This document shows, one piece after another, positions 16,796 to 26,139 of a stretch of DNA of 64,000 nt. The notes beneath the pieces are model-generated. The model was not told where the DNA came from. It saw only the letters and a program-made list of their open reading frames with translations, and made no database searches. The number at the start of each line of letters is the position of its first letter. Position 1 is the first letter of the stretch. The stretch covers positions 1-64,000 of the forward strand of contig JAGPIQ010000001.1 of the NCBI GenBank assembly GCA_018054895.1. Reading direction: 5' to 3'. Source of the DNA: Lutibacter sp. (GTDB lineage Bacteria; Bacteroidota; Bacteroidia; Flavobacteriales; Flavobacteriaceae). The position numbers and the translations under genes were made by a program.

Positions 16796-19114
16796 TTAAT
16801 ACATCAACTTCATTTTTAAGTTTTGTTGAATTTCAAATTTTCCAGAATTAGAAATTATGTTGTCAACAGGTGCTTGTCCTTTTTCACCCCATAAAATTGA
16901 AATTAATTTTACAGGATTATTTGTGAATTTATTAGAAGCAATTGTCACATTTACAATTCCTCTTATTTTTAATAAAATACCTGTCGTCTCTAATTTTCCA
17001 CAGTTTGTAAATTCACTATTCGTAACTTCTAAATTACCACCAATGGTAGATTCATCATAACCACCTCTATGGTAATTTAATACATCTTTTTGAACCCCTT
17101 CAAACTTTGAATTTTTGATATAAACAAACTCTGCGTTATAATCTCCAAGGTCTTCAATTTCTTCCGCTAACTGAATTCCACTGATACAATTTTTAATTGT
17201 TGAATTTGCTACTGAAATAGTATCTGCAAACGACCCTTTTGATACTTTTAACACACTTTTAAAGTTATATATTTCAGTATTATTAAGGTATAAATTAAAA
17301 GCAATTGACATATTTTTTTCCAATGTTGCCACAGCATCTTGCGCTGGAGTTCCATTCACTAAAACCCCTTCCAAAATTAACGTTCCTTTTGGATGCATTT
17401 GAAATGCTGAACCCTCTACATTACCAACAAAATTTAATATTGCTTTTGAAGTTGTATCTGCAGATTTTATAGTTATTTTTTTATTAATAACTAACGAGTT
17501 ATTCAAGTCGTAAACTCCAGATTTCAATGATAAAATATCTCCCGATTTTGCATTTTTTAATCCATTTACTAAATCCGTTGAACTAACAACTTCAATAACA
17601 GTTGCAGCATCTGGTTGTTTATCTGCGTTAAACCACGTTGGCCCGTACGCTTTTTTATCAATATTAATTTTCACATCATTTACAGGTAAACAAATAGCAC
17701 CAACACTATTATTATTTACTCTTTCGTTTCCAAATAAATCTTTTGTAATAGTTTCAAAATCAAAACCAGCATACACTTCTCCAATATTTTGAGTTGGAGC
17801 ATATAACCAGTCTGACAATTTATTCACTTCAAATTTTTGAGTCGTTAAACCATCACTTTTAACTTCACTTTTATTTTCACTATTTAAAATATTATTTTTA
17901 AATAAAACTCCATCAACTTTATCATAATTTACAATTGGATATTCTCCATTAGTTTCATTGTAAATTAAATTATTTGCTAAAATTGTACGTGTTGGTCTTT
18001 CTGAACGAAGTTCTGAGGCTGGCAACACATCACTCTTATCAACATTTGAACCTACGCTAAAATTTAAAGGAGATTTACATTCAATAAATGAATTATAAGC
18101 AACTACTACATCTGTTACTTGGTTATACCTATTTAATGGCGATTTTGGAACTCCGTTCATCACCGCAAGCGCGCTTCTAAAATCAGAACCATTAATTTTA
18201 TAAAAATAATTGTTGGTCAACCAATGTCCTGTATTTACTACACGTACACCACCAATAAATTTCGAATTATCATTTCCTATAAAAATATTACCATCAATAA
18301 TTGCATAATTTCCGTGACGAACTACTAAAGAACCTTCACATTCAAAGAAAATATTATTTCTAAACTCATTATTATTAGATTTACTTGAAATAATTTCAAC
18401 TTCACCATTACAACGATCAAATAAGTTATTTGCTACAATTGTATTCGATGGCGTCATAGACGTACCACTATCTCCAATTTGTAACGTTTCACCATGTGGT
18501 CCTCCTTTTCTTGGACGTGGTCCAAAATGATTATTGATAATTTTATGGTTATTTTTTATATGTTCATTACCTTTTAAAAACACACGAACTGTTGGTCCAA
18601 AATTCGATTTTCCAGCAATATAGCAATTACTTAACTCGTTATTTCTTCCCCAAAACTCAACCCAATGATCTGTATCTTCTCTATTTGGTTGTGTAAAATC
18701 TTCAATTACACAATTGGTAACTTTACTATTATTAGCAAATGTTACAGAATCTACTAAATATTCTATAACTGTACTTGATGGCGTATACCCATTTCTAAAA
18801 TACAAGCCGCTAACTTCTAAAAAATTTCCACCAATTTTTAAATTGGAAACTCCTTCAATAAAAACCTCTCCTTCTTTTTCTGCTTTTAACTTTATAGGAC
18901 TTTCTTTTGTTCCTTCTCCCTTTAAAACAAGTTGCACGTCTTTCCAAACTCCGTTGGCTAAAATAATTTCATCACCTGCCTTTAAATTAGCAACAGCACT
19001 ATTATATTCATCAATATTATGAACTAATATACCTGAAGCAACAGGTTTTTGACAAGACGTCAACATTGAAAAAACGATTAAAAAAGATAAAAAATAAAAC
19101 TTATTTGTCTTCAT
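16796..19114 (-). CDS. Alginate lyase, PL6 family (chondroitinase-B-like), lipoprotein
   Basis: Start chosen at 19114 (MKTNKF), giving 772 aa. A longer frame opening at 19180 would read through the operator and -7 box and would bury the signal peptide. The signal ends in LTSC (Cys21). A right-handed beta-helix (about 30-480) carries GETLQIGDS (208-216), a Lys in IISSKS (Lys245) and VVRHGN (Arg266), the Lys/Arg pair expected of PL6 catalysis. A second beta-helix module (about 510-770) makes this a two-domain PL6 enzyme. It is transcribed alone from a promoter shared back-to-back with the RraA-like gene. Confidence 0.92.
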   Translation of the reverse strand: MKTNKFYFLSFLIVFSMLTSCQKPVASGILVHNIDEYNSAVANLKAGDEIILANGVWKDVQLVLKGEGTKESPIKLKAEKEGEVFIEGVSNLKIGGNFLEVSGLYFRNGYTPSSTVIEYLVDSVTFANNSKVTNCVIEDFTQPNREDTDHWVEFWGRNNELSNCYIAGKSNFGPTVRVFLKGNEHIKNNHKIINNHFGPRPRKGGPHGETLQIGDSGTSMTPSNTIVANNLFDRCNGEVEIISSKSNNNEFRNNIFFECEGSLVVRHGNYAIIDGNIFIGNDNSKFIGGVRVVNTGHWLTNNYFYKINGSDFRSALAVMNGVPKSPLNRYNQVTDVVVAYNSFIECKSPLNFSVGSNVDKSDVLPASELRSERPTRTILANNLIYNETNGEYPIVNYDKVDGVLFKNNILNSENKSEVKSDGLTTQKFEVNKLSDWLYAPTQNIGEVYAGFDFETITKDLFGNERVNNNSVGAICLPVNDVKINIDKKAYGPTWFNADKQPDAATVIEVVSSTDLVNGLKNAKSGDILSLKSGVYDLNNSLVINKKITIKSADTTSKAILNFVGNVEGSAFQMHPKGTLILEGVLVNGTPAQDAVATLEKNMSIAFNLYLNNTEIYNFKSVLKVSKGSFADTISVANSTIKNCISGIQLAEEIEDLGDYNAEFVYIKNSKFEGVQKDVLNYHRGGYDESTIGGNLEVTNSEFTNCGKLETTGILLKIRGIVNVTIASNKFTNNPVKLISILWGEKGQAPVDNIISNSGKFEIQQNLKMKLMY

Positions 19115-19129
19115 ATTCAGAAATTTAAT

Positions 19130-19158
19130 TGGTTTACCAATTTGGTTGACCAAATATA
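19130..19158 (-). promoter_or_regulatory. Promoter with two operator decamers before the PL6 lyase
   Basis: Decamers TGGTTTACCA (19130-19139) and TGGTTGACCA (19143-19152) are spaced 13 bp apart. The second overlaps a minus-strand TATATTTG -7 box at 19151-19158. The same site covers the upstream part of the divergent promoter at 19161-19168, so both directions could be controlled together. Confidence 0.8.
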
Positions 19159-19160
19159 TG

Positions 19161-19168
19161 TATATTTG
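19161..19168 (+). promoter_or_regulatory. -7 box of the RraA-like gene
   Basis: TATATTTG on the plus strand fits the TAnnTTTG consensus of Bacteroidota. It lies 39 bp before the ATG at 19208. A possible TTTG -33 element (19141-19144) falls inside the operator at 19130-19152. Confidence 0.65.
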
Positions 19169-19207
19169 TTTACTTAACAATGCAATTTCATTAAAAGTTA
19201 TATAAAA

Positions 19208-19942
19208 ATGAGCACATTATCGATAAGTACACGACAAAAATTGCGAAAAGTTAGCACCGCTACAATTGCGACTTGTTTATTTAAGCGAGGTTTAAGAAAT
19301 CAATTTATTCAAAACGTAAAACCATTAAAATTAGGAAAGCCAACAATGGTTGGTGAAGCTTTTACGTTGCGATACATTCCAGCAAGAGAGGATTTGAACC
19401 CTATTACTGTATTTCGCGATCCAAAACACCCACAACGCGCTGCTGTTGAACAATGTCCAGAAGGATCAGTTTTAGTTATGGATTGCAGAAAAAATGCGCG
19501 TGCGGCATCTGCTGGTTCCATTTTAATAACCCGGTTAATGGTAAGAGGATGTGCTGGTGTTGTAACCGATGGTGGTTTTAGAGATTCTGCGGAAATTGCT
19601 GCTTTAAATTTTTCATCGTATCATCAACAACCTTCAGCTCCAACAAATTTAACGTTACACCATGCTATAGATATTAATGTACCTATTGGTTGTGGAGATG
19701 TTGCTGTTTTTCCTGGAGATGTTTTAGTAGGTGATGATGACGGTATTATGGTAATTCCTGCAGAAATAGTGGATGAAGTTGCAGATGAATGTACTGAAAT
19801 GACGATTTTTGAAGACTATGTTCTCGAAAAAGTGGCTGAAGGTCAAAGTATTATTGGTTTGTACCCTCCAACTAATGAAAACACGTTGATTGATTTTAAA
19901 AAATGGTTGAATAAAAAACGACCTAAGATAATAGGTATATAA
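19208..19942 (+). CDS. RraA-fold protein (HMG/CHA aldolase-like) in the alginate regulon
   Basis: This 244-aa cytosolic protein belongs to the RraA/4-hydroxy-4-methyl-2-oxoglutarate aldolase-like family. The divalent-metal and substrate motif GVVTDGGFRDSAE (117-129, with Asp121, Arg125, Asp126) is complete, and GDDDGIMVIP (175-184) is the usual C-terminal signature. True RNase E regulators lack this Arg/Asp set, so an enzyme that cleaves or decarboxylates 2-oxo acids is more likely. The shared operator with the PL6 lyase suggests it acts on a uronate breakdown product such as DEHU, KDG or a side product; that is inference. It is ended by the terminator at 19981-20021. Confidence 0.75.
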   Translation: MSTLSISTRQKLRKVSTATIATCLFKRGLRNQFIQNVKPLKLGKPTMVGEAFTLRYIPAREDLNPITVFRDPKHPQRAAVEQCPEGSVLVMDCRKNARAASAGSILITRLMVRGCAGVVTDGGFRDSAEIAALNFSSYHQQPSAPTNLTLHHAIDINVPIGCGDVAVFPGDVLVGDDDGIMVIPAEIVDEVADECTEMTIFEDYVLEKVAEGQSIIGLYPPTNENTLIDFKKWLNKKRPKIIGI

Positions 19943-19980
19943 TTGGCTAAAAAGTCATAATTTAAATTTTTTTTTTTTTG

Positions 19981-20021
19981 AAAAGTCAGAAGTTTAATTG
20001 TACTACTTCTGACTTTTAATT
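19981..20021 (+). terminator. Rho-independent terminator after the RraA-like gene
   Basis: A 13-bp perfect stem (AAAAGTCAGAAGT at 19981-19993 with its complement at 20005-20017) is followed by a short T-rich tail. It lies 38 bp after the stop codon and closes the alginate region. Confidence 0.8.
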
Positions 20022-20074
20022 TTACACCTATTAATTTTAAAACTTACTACTAATTATTATTCTCAAAAAATAAG

Positions 20075-20082
20075 TATTTTTG
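20075..20082 (+). promoter_or_regulatory. -7 box directly before the FAD oxidoreductase gene
   Basis: TATTTTTG fits TAnnTTTG and ends 5 bp before the ATG at 20088. If used, the transcript would start at or within a few bases of the start codon, giving a nearly leaderless message. Confidence 0.5.
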
Positions 20083-20087
20083 CAGTT

Positions 20088-21644
20088 ATGATTAAAGACA
20101 TTCAGCTACGTGTAAGTATTACAGAAGAAACACAAGAAGGAATATTACTTCAAAAAAGTGCGGCTCAACTGGGTATTTCCACAAAAGAAATTACAGCAAT
20201 TAAGGTGTTGCGGAAATCGATTGATGCTCGAAAAGCATTGATTTATTTCAATTATAAAGTCGCTGTTTACATTCAGGAAAAACCTTCAGACACACCTGAT
20301 TATATATTTGATTATAAAGATGTTTCAAAAGCGAAAGAAGTCCATATTATTGGATTTGGACCTGCTGGAATGTATGCCGCTTTGCGTTGTATTGAATTAG
20401 GTTTCAAGCCTATAGTCTTAGAAAGAGGAAAAAATGTGCAAGATAGAAGACGTGATTTACGTGCTATCAATCAGTTTCATATCGTAGATGAAGATTCTAA
20501 TTATTGTTTTGGTGAAGGAGGTGCAGGAACCTATTCAGACGGAAAACTATATACAAGAAGTTTGAAGCGTGGTGATGTTCGCAAAATTTTTGAAAATTTA
20601 GTGTATCACGGAGCTACAGAACAAATATTGGTAGATTCACACCCACATATTGGAACAAATAAACTTCCTAAAGTGGTTAAAAATATTCGTGAAACCATTT
20701 TAAATTATGGTGGAGAAATTCATTTTGAAAGCAGAGTTGTTGATTTTGTTATAAAACACAACAAAGTAATCGGTCTTTCATTATTGAATGGAAAAGAAAT
20801 GGATGTGAATGCTGTTATTTTGGCAACAGGACATTCAGCGCGTGATATTTATTATTTATTGCATAAAAAAGAAATTGGCTTAATCGCAAAATCTTTCGCC
20901 ATGGGAGTTCGAGTTGAGCATCCGCAACATATTATAGATTCTATTCAATATCACTGTAAAGGAAAACGCAACGATCTTTTACCAGCGGCTTCTTATAGTT
21001 TGGTGCAACAAGTAAATGAACGCGGTGTTTATTCCTTTTGTATGTGTCCTGGTGGATTTATTGTACCCGCAGCTACTGCAAATGGAGAAGTTGTAGTCAA
21101 TGGGATGTCGCCTTCCAAAAGAAATAACGAATTTGCAAATTCTGGTATTGTTGTTGAAATAAATGTTGACAAAGACATACCGAGTTACACAAAATTTGGT
21201 GAATTAAAAGGGCTGGAATTTCAAAAGGATTTAGAACAAATGGCATTTAACGCTGGCGGAAAAACACAAGCAGCTCCAGCGCAACGTTTAACTGATTTTG
21301 TTGAAGGACGTTTATCCAATTCATTAAACCCTACCTCCTACCAACCTGGATTAAATTCAGCGCCATTATTTTCATTACTTCCAAAGCAAATTGGCGGAAG
21401 ATTACGCACTGGTTTTAAAGCATTTGGACAAAAAATGCACGGATACTATACAGAAGAAGCCAATGTTATTGGTGTTGAATCACGTACTTCTTCACCTATT
21501 AAAATCCCGAGAAACGAACAATTACAACATCCTGAAATTGAAGGATTGTATCCTTGTGGTGAAGGTGGTGGTTATGCCGGTGGAATTATATCTGCTGCTA
21601 TGGACGGAGAACGCTGCGCTGAAGCTGCAATAAAAAACTTATAA
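20088..21644 (+). CDS. FAD-dependent oxidoreductase (COG2509-like)
   Basis: This 518-aa cytosolic flavoprotein has an N-terminal domain (about 1-80) followed by a Rossmann dinucleotide-binding site GFGPAGMYAA (89-98) and acidic ERG at 112-114. A central segment with GEGGAGTYSDGKLYTR and a C-terminal CGEGGGYAGGI motif complete the FAD site. The arrangement matches the uncharacterised FAD-dependent dehydrogenase family widespread in bacteria; its substrate is unknown. It has its own promoter and stands alone between the alginate locus and the helicase gene. Confidence 0.85.
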   Translation: MIKDIQLRVSITEETQEGILLQKSAAQLGISTKEITAIKVLRKSIDARKALIYFNYKVAVYIQEKPSDTPDYIFDYKDVSKAKEVHIIGFGPAGMYAALRCIELGFKPIVLERGKNVQDRRRDLRAINQFHIVDEDSNYCFGEGGAGTYSDGKLYTRSLKRGDVRKIFENLVYHGATEQILVDSHPHIGTNKLPKVVKNIRETILNYGGEIHFESRVVDFVIKHNKVIGLSLLNGKEMDVNAVILATGHSARDIYYLLHKKEIGLIAKSFAMGVRVEHPQHIIDSIQYHCKGKRNDLLPAASYSLVQQVNERGVYSFCMCPGGFIVPAATANGEVVVNGMSPSKRNNEFANSGIVVEINVDKDIPSYTKFGELKGLEFQKDLEQMAFNAGGKTQAAPAQRLTDFVEGRLSNSLNPTSYQPGLNSAPLFSLLPKQIGGRLRTGFKAFGQKMHGYYTEEANVIGVESRTSSPIKIPRNEQLQHPEIEGLYPCGEGGGYAGGIISAAMDGERCAEAAIKNL

Positions 21645-21719
21645 ATTAACAAAAAACAAAAGATAGTTCACTATATACTAATAAGTTAGGTTTGAACAAA
21701 CAAATTCAAACTATTAGAC

Positions 21720-21727
21720 TACCTTTG
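21720..21727 (+). promoter_or_regulatory. -7 box of the DEAD-box helicase gene
   Basis: TACCTTTG fits the TAnnTTTG consensus and ends 20 bp before the ATG at 21748. A TTTG at 21691-21694 is the nearest -33-like element, at a spacing longer than usual. Confidence 0.55.
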
Positions 21728-21747
21728 CTCCCAATTAAAACAACTAC

Positions 21748-23019
21748 ATGACATTTCAAGATTTAGAATTAATAGAACCTATACAAAAAGCTATTAAATT
21801 AAAAGGATATACAAATCCATCACCTATTCAAAAACAAGCAATTCCTGCATTATTAAATAAACAAGATTTATTAGGTTGTGCACAAACAGGTACTGGTAAA
21901 ACCGCTGCTTTTGCGTTACCAATACTTCAACATATATTTTTAAACAAACAACAACACAACAAATACCGTAAAATAAAAGCGTTGATAATTACACCAACTC
22001 GTGAATTAGCCATTCAAATTGGTGAGAGCTTTACTGAATATGGTAAATTTACTGGAATAAAAAACACAGTTATTTTTGGTGGAGTGAAACAAGCAGCTCA
22101 AACCCAACAACTTAAAAATGGTATTGATATTTTAGTTGCTACTCCTGGAAGATTACTTGATTTAATGAATCAAGGTTTTATTTCATTAAGAGATATTGAA
22201 TATTTTGTATTGGATGAAGCAGATCACATGCTAGATATGGGGTTTATACACGATATTAAAAAAATCGTGAAAAAATTACCTATTGACAGACAATCGTTGT
22301 TTTTTTCAGCAACTATGCCTCCTGAAATTATTACTTTATCAAAAGAAATTGTAGGAAACCCTGTTAGAATCACTATTAAACCAGAACAAGCTACTGCTGA
22401 AAAAGTAGAACAAGCGGTGTTTTATGTTGAAAAAAGCAATAAAAATGCATTGCTTATGAACTTATTACTAAGCAATGAATTTCAATCTACTTTAATATTT
22501 TCACGTACTAAACATGGTGCAGATAAAATTGTAAAGGTTTTAGCAAAATCACAAATAAGAGCAGAAGCTATCCATGGAAATAAATCGCAAAATGCACGTC
22601 AAAAAGCATTGAATAATTTTAAAAATGGAGATACTTTTATATTAATTGCTACTGATATTGCAGCCAGAGGTATTGATGTAGATGATTTAGCGTTAGTAAT
22701 TAATTATGATTTACCAAACATTCCTGAAACATACGTTCATAGAATTGGAAGAACTGGTAGAGCCAAAGCAAGTGGTGTTGCATTATCGTTTTGTTCGAAA
22801 GAAGAAAGACCTTATCTAAGAGATATTCAACGACTTATAAATCAAACGTTGGAGGTTGTAAAGCACGATTTTATGGATGAAGATAGTGCAGATGAACCAG
22901 AAATTAGCAATAAAAAATTGGTGAATTCGGGTCCACACGCACCTTCAAAAAACGCACGAAAAAAGACAGCGAGAAGAAAAAATAATGATTTCAAAAGAAA
23001 TCCAAAAAAGAACGATTAG
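21748..23019 (+). CDS. DEAD-box ATP-dependent RNA helicase (RhlE-like)
   Basis: This 423-aa RNA helicase has all family motifs: Q motif ([10 protein letters not shown]), motif I AQTGTGKT (45-52), Ia PTRELAIQ, Ib TPGR, II DEAD (156-159), III SAT (187-189), [11 protein letters not shown] and [11 protein letters not shown]. The C-terminal tail (about 385-423) is rich in Lys and Arg, as in RhlE-type helicases, and probably aids RNA binding. Such proteins unwind RNA during ribosome assembly and decay, notably in the cold. The gene has its own promoter and is followed 61 bp later by a FAH-family gene. Confidence 0.93.
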   Translation: MTFQDLELIEPIQKAIKLKGYTNPSPIQKQAIPALLNKQDLLGCAQTGTGKTAAFALPILQHIFLNKQQHNKYRKIKALIITPTRELAIQIGESFTEYGKFTGIKNTVIFGGVKQAAQTQQLKNGIDILVATPGRLLDLMNQGFISLRDIEYFVLDEADHMLDMGFIHDIKKIVKKLPIDRQSLFFSATMPPEIITLSKEIVGNPVRITIKPEQATAEKVEQAVFYVEKSNKNALLMNLLLSNEFQSTLIFSRTKHGADKIVKVLAKSQIRAEAIHGNKSQNARQKALNNFKNGDTFILIATDIAARGIDVDDLALVINYDLPNIPETYVHRIGRTGRAKASGVALSFCSKEERPYLRDIQRLINQTLEVVKHDFMDEDSADEPEISNKKLVNSGPHAPSKNARKKTARRKNNDFKRNPKKND

Positions 23020-23080
23020 CCTTTTAAATTTTATTTAATTTTAACGGCAAATAAATTATCTTTAAACAAATAATATAGAC

Positions 23081-23695
23081 ATGAAAATACTTGCAATTGG
23101 GAAGAATTATGTAAACGATAAAAGTGAAATTTCTTCTAATAAAAATGGAAATCAAATTATTTTTTCTAAACCAGAATCAAGTTTAGTAAAAGATAACAAC
23201 GACTGTGAATACCCTTCTTTTACAAAGAATTTAATTTATGAAGCAGAATTAGTGCTTAAAATTGGTAAAAAAGGAAAAAACATTAGTGAAGCTGATGCTG
23301 TTAGTTATATTTCAGAAATTGGAATTGGAATTGATTACACAGCGAAAGATGTTTTTGATGCTTCAAGAGAAGGAAAAGGCCCTTGGGATTTAGGAAAAGG
23401 TTTTGATGGTGCTGCTCCTATTTCTGGATTTAAAGCTATTTCTAACTTTCCTGATGTTACCAATATTAATTTCGATTTAAAAATTAATGGTAAACAATTA
23501 CAAAATGGAAATACAAGTTTAATGATTTACAATTTCAGTGAAATTATTGCTTTTATTTCAAAATATATGACTTTAGAGCCTGGAGATTTAATTTTCACAG
23601 GAACTCCAGCTCATGGAACTGGGCCTATTTTTAAAGGAGATCAATTACAAGCTTCTATTGAAGGCGAATTGCTTTTAGATTTTAAAATGGTGTAA
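23081..23695 (+). CDS. Fumarylacetoacetate hydrolase family protein
   Basis: This 204-aa protein corresponds to the conserved FAH catalytic domain alone. The metal-site acidic residues appear in EAELVLKIG (about 53-61) and IGIDYTAKD, and the GPWDLGKGFDG loop and LIFTGTPAHGTGP motif are typical. FAH proteins hydrolyse or isomerise beta-diketo acids such as acylpyruvates; the substrate here cannot be told. It ends at a strong bidirectional terminator shared with the convergent ABC exporter operon. Confidence 0.88.
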   Translation: MKILAIGKNYVNDKSEISSNKNGNQIIFSKPESSLVKDNNDCEYPSFTKNLIYEAELVLKIGKKGKNISEADAVSYISEIGIGIDYTAKDVFDASREGKGPWDLGKGFDGAAPISGFKAISNFPDVTNINFDLKINGKQLQNGNTSLMIYNFSEIIAFISKYMTLEPGDLIFTGTPAHGTGPIFKGDQLQASIEGELLLDFKMV

Positions 23696-23712
23696 TTACA
23701 CTGTGATTTTAT

Positions 23713-23751
23713 AAAAAAAGCTGTTTAAATACATTTTAAACAGCTTTTTTT
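23713..23751. terminator. Bidirectional terminator between convergent genes
   Basis: A 17-bp perfect stem (AAAAAAAGCTGTTTAAA at 23713-23729 with its complement at 23735-23751) has a 5-nt loop. A-run and T-run flanks serve both strands. Its right arm overlaps the stop codon of the exporter permease gene. Confidence 0.9.
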
Positions 23752-24958
23752 ATACTCTTTTTAAAACCATTTCTTTTTTCGCTCTTATTTTTAATGAAAT
23801 AACAGCAAACACAAAATAAATTCCAGTTAATATCCATAAATGATTCCATTCATTGAGTATTTCTAAAAATGAAGCTTCCATTTGCGTTAATCGTACAAAG
23901 CCATTAATACCTGGTGTTGAAGGAATTAATCTGGAAATAAATTGATAAAACGGAGAAACTCCTTCCATAGGAAAAGACAAACCACTTAACATTAATGACG
24001 GAATAGATAACAATACTAAAAAAATAATGGAATCTTCTCTTCGTTTAAATAACGAACTAATTGTGATTCCTAAAAACACGACAGAAAACACATACGGAAT
24101 CATAAAAACGTATATGGAAAGTAACGGTGAACGCATTGGAATTCCAAATAGTGTGTACACAATTCCAACTTGAATTGGTATAATTACCATAAAAATAAGT
24201 GTGTACAAACAAGCTTTTGCCAATAAAACAGGAATTGTTCCACCTTTATGTAATAACCTTGGAAAATTTGTGTGTGTTGTAACAGTTTCACGCCGTGAAC
24301 CGCTTAAAATTCCAATTCCCATCAATAGCACCAATTGTATAATTAATGCTGTTAAAACAGGGATCATATACGTTGCATAGCCTGAGGTTGTGTTAAACAA
24401 ACTTGTTGAAATTGCTTGTACTGGTGTATAATTTTGTTGTGCTTTATCAAAAGTAACACCTTTAGCCATTTCCTTTTTTATAAAAATACCTGCGCTAAAA
24501 TAGCCGTTAATTGTAGTAATATCACTTAAAAAACGTTTGTAAAAAACCATATTCGCAGCATCGGAAAACGTAGTAATTCCTGTTTGCTTTCCACTTCTAA
24601 TATCCTTTTCAAAATTCTTTGGAATAATTACAATTCCTTGTACTTTTCTCGAATAATAGGCTGTTTTTGCTTCTTGTAAATCCGTAAAAGTTGTAATAGT
24701 TTTTGTTCCTTCAGTAGCATCTAACATTGCAATATAATCGCGGCTCATTTTTGTAGCATCTTGATTTACAACTGCAATAGGAACTTCAACAACCACCTGA
24801 TTTGAGTAGATATACGTGTAAACAATTAAAATAATAAACGCAACCGATACAAAGGTGCTTGCCACTGCTTTATCCGTTTTTATGGATTTCCATTCCGTAT
24901 TGAATGTATTCCAAAAAGAGATTTTAGCCTTGTAATATAATTTATATAAATTCTTCAT
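23750..24958 (-). CDS. ABC-2 type transporter permease, last gene of the export operon
   Basis: This 402-aa inner-membrane protein has one N-terminal membrane segment (about 31-50), a large periplasmic domain (about 55-205) and five or so C-terminal membrane segments, the layout of ABC-2 permeases of the YhhJ/YbhR type. It is paired with a similar permease that ends 2 bp upstream, so the two likely form a heterodimer. No ATP-binding subunit is encoded in this operon. The substrate is unknown; hydrophobic drugs or lipids are usual for the family. Confidence 0.88.
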   Translation of the reverse strand: MKNLYKLYYKAKISFWNTFNTEWKSIKTDKAVASTFVSVAFIILIVYTYIYSNQVVVEVPIAVVNQDATKMSRDYIAMLDATEGTKTITTFTDLQEAKTAYYSRKVQGIVIIPKNFEKDIRSGKQTGITTFSDAANMVFYKRFLSDITTINGYFSAGIFIKKEMAKGVTFDKAQQNYTPVQAISTSLFNTTSGYATYMIPVLTALIIQLVLLMGIGILSGSRRETVTTHTNFPRLLHKGGTIPVLLAKACLYTLIFMVIIPIQVGIVYTLFGIPMRSPLLSIYVFMIPYVFSVVFLGITISSLFKRREDSIIFLVLLSIPSLMLSGLSFPMEGVSPFYQFISRLIPSTPGINGFVRLTQMEASFLEILNEWNHLWILTGIYFVFAVISLKIRAKKEMVLKRV

Positions 24959-24960
24959 TC

Positions 24961-26139
24961 TTAAATTGTATGATTAAAAACCCCTTTTAAAAACAGTCTT
25001 TTTAATTTAAACCAACCTAATGAAATTGGCACAATAGTTAAAACAACCAATATAATGATGGACTTTAAAGAATAAAATGCTGGAAATCCTCGTTGAGATT
25101 GATCTAATAATAGTTCAAAAAAATGTGTGAACGGAAAAATTTGACTCAACCATTGTAACACTTTAGGCATTCCAAAAATGGGGAATGTAATTCCTGAAAA
25201 AGATAAACTTACCGCTGCAAAACCTGAACCAATGGTTAATGCTTCTCTAAAACTATTGCTAAAAGCTATAAAAAATATAGCCAACGATTGATTGGCTAAA
25301 ATCAATAAAAGCAATCCTACCAAAACGGTTGGTTTACTTCCAAAAAAAGGAAAATCTTGCCAAACATACATGCTAAAAAGCATAATGATTCCAACGAATA
25401 AAAACCAAACAGTGTACGGTAGTACTTTTCCTAAAATAATTGCAGAAAGATTTCCATTGGTCACGCTTAATAATTTATTCCCTTTACTGTATTTTAAATC
25501 CGCTCCAAAAATATAAATGGTTGTTAACATTACAAATATTTGAAAAAACATAGCTAAAAAACCTGTATTCAAATAATACGAATAATTGGTATACGGATTC
25601 GACAAAACGTGATTGTTAGCCACAATTGGCTGATAATTCACCAACGCTTGTTGCATTGAAACACCTTGTTTTCGTTGTTTTTCAATAGTTATACCAGCTG
25701 AAATTGTACCAACTACTTTTCTAAATGCTTTATATTCTAACCCACCAGGTAATAATAAATTGCTGTTATACTGATTGATAATACTTACCTGTTTTCCACT
25801 TTTTAAATCTGCTTCAAAGTTCTGAGGAATGGTAATTACACCGTACACTTTTCCTAAACGTACCAATTCTTCTCCTTTTTGTTGATTTAAAGGAAAAAAA
25901 TTGACAGAAATTTCAGGTGTAGCATCTAATTGTGAAATTACATTTCTTGAAACCGAAGAATGATCTAAATCAACTACGGCAACAGATAAATCACGTGCCA
26001 CACCTTCACTTAAAAGCGTGTTGAAAAACAGTATAGAAACAAATGGTAGAATCACTGCAAAAACAAAGGTAGATTTGCTATTGAATAGCATTGCTATTTC
26101 TCGTTTTGCAATTCGTAAAAATGGTTTCATTTTACTCAT
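24961..26139 (-). CDS. ABC-2 type transporter permease
   Basis: This ABC-2 permease has the same layout as its downstream partner: one N-terminal membrane segment, a periplasmic domain, then a C-terminal membrane bundle. The frame opens at 26157, but a start at 26139 (MSKMKPF) overlaps the HlyD stop by only 8 bp, and one at 26130 (MKPFLR) follows it directly. I chose 26139; the three choices differ by at most 9 residues. Overlap with the adaptor gene implies translational coupling. Confidence 0.87.
   Translation of the reverse strand: MSKMKPFLRIAKREIAMLFNSKSTFVFAVILPFVSILFFNTLLSEGVARDLSVAVVDLDHSSVSRNVISQLDATPEISVNFFPLNQQKGEELVRLGKVYGVITIPQNFEADLKSGKQVSIINQYNSNLLLPGGLEYKAFRKVVGTISAGITIEKQRKQGVSMQQALVNYQPIVANNHVLSNPYTNYSYYLNTGFLAMFFQIFVMLTTIYIFGADLKYSKGNKLLSVTNGNLSAIILGKVLPYTVWFLFVGIIMLFSMYVWQDFPFFGSKPTVLVGLLLLILANQSLAIFFIAFSNSFREALTIGSGFAAVSLSFSGITFPIFGMPKVLQWLSQIFPFTHFFELLLDQSQRGFPAFYSLKSIIILVVLTIVPISLGWFKLKRLFLKGVFNHTI

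Noticed and set aside
18214..18223. TGGTCAACCA, an extra match to the operator decamer
   Set aside because: It lies inside the PL6 coding region and has no second decamer 13 bp away, so it is probably chance.
19115..19180. Longer N-terminus for the PL6 lyase starting at 19180
   Set aside because: It would place the -7 box and both operator decamers inside the coding region and hide the lipoprotein signal; the start at 19114 is better.
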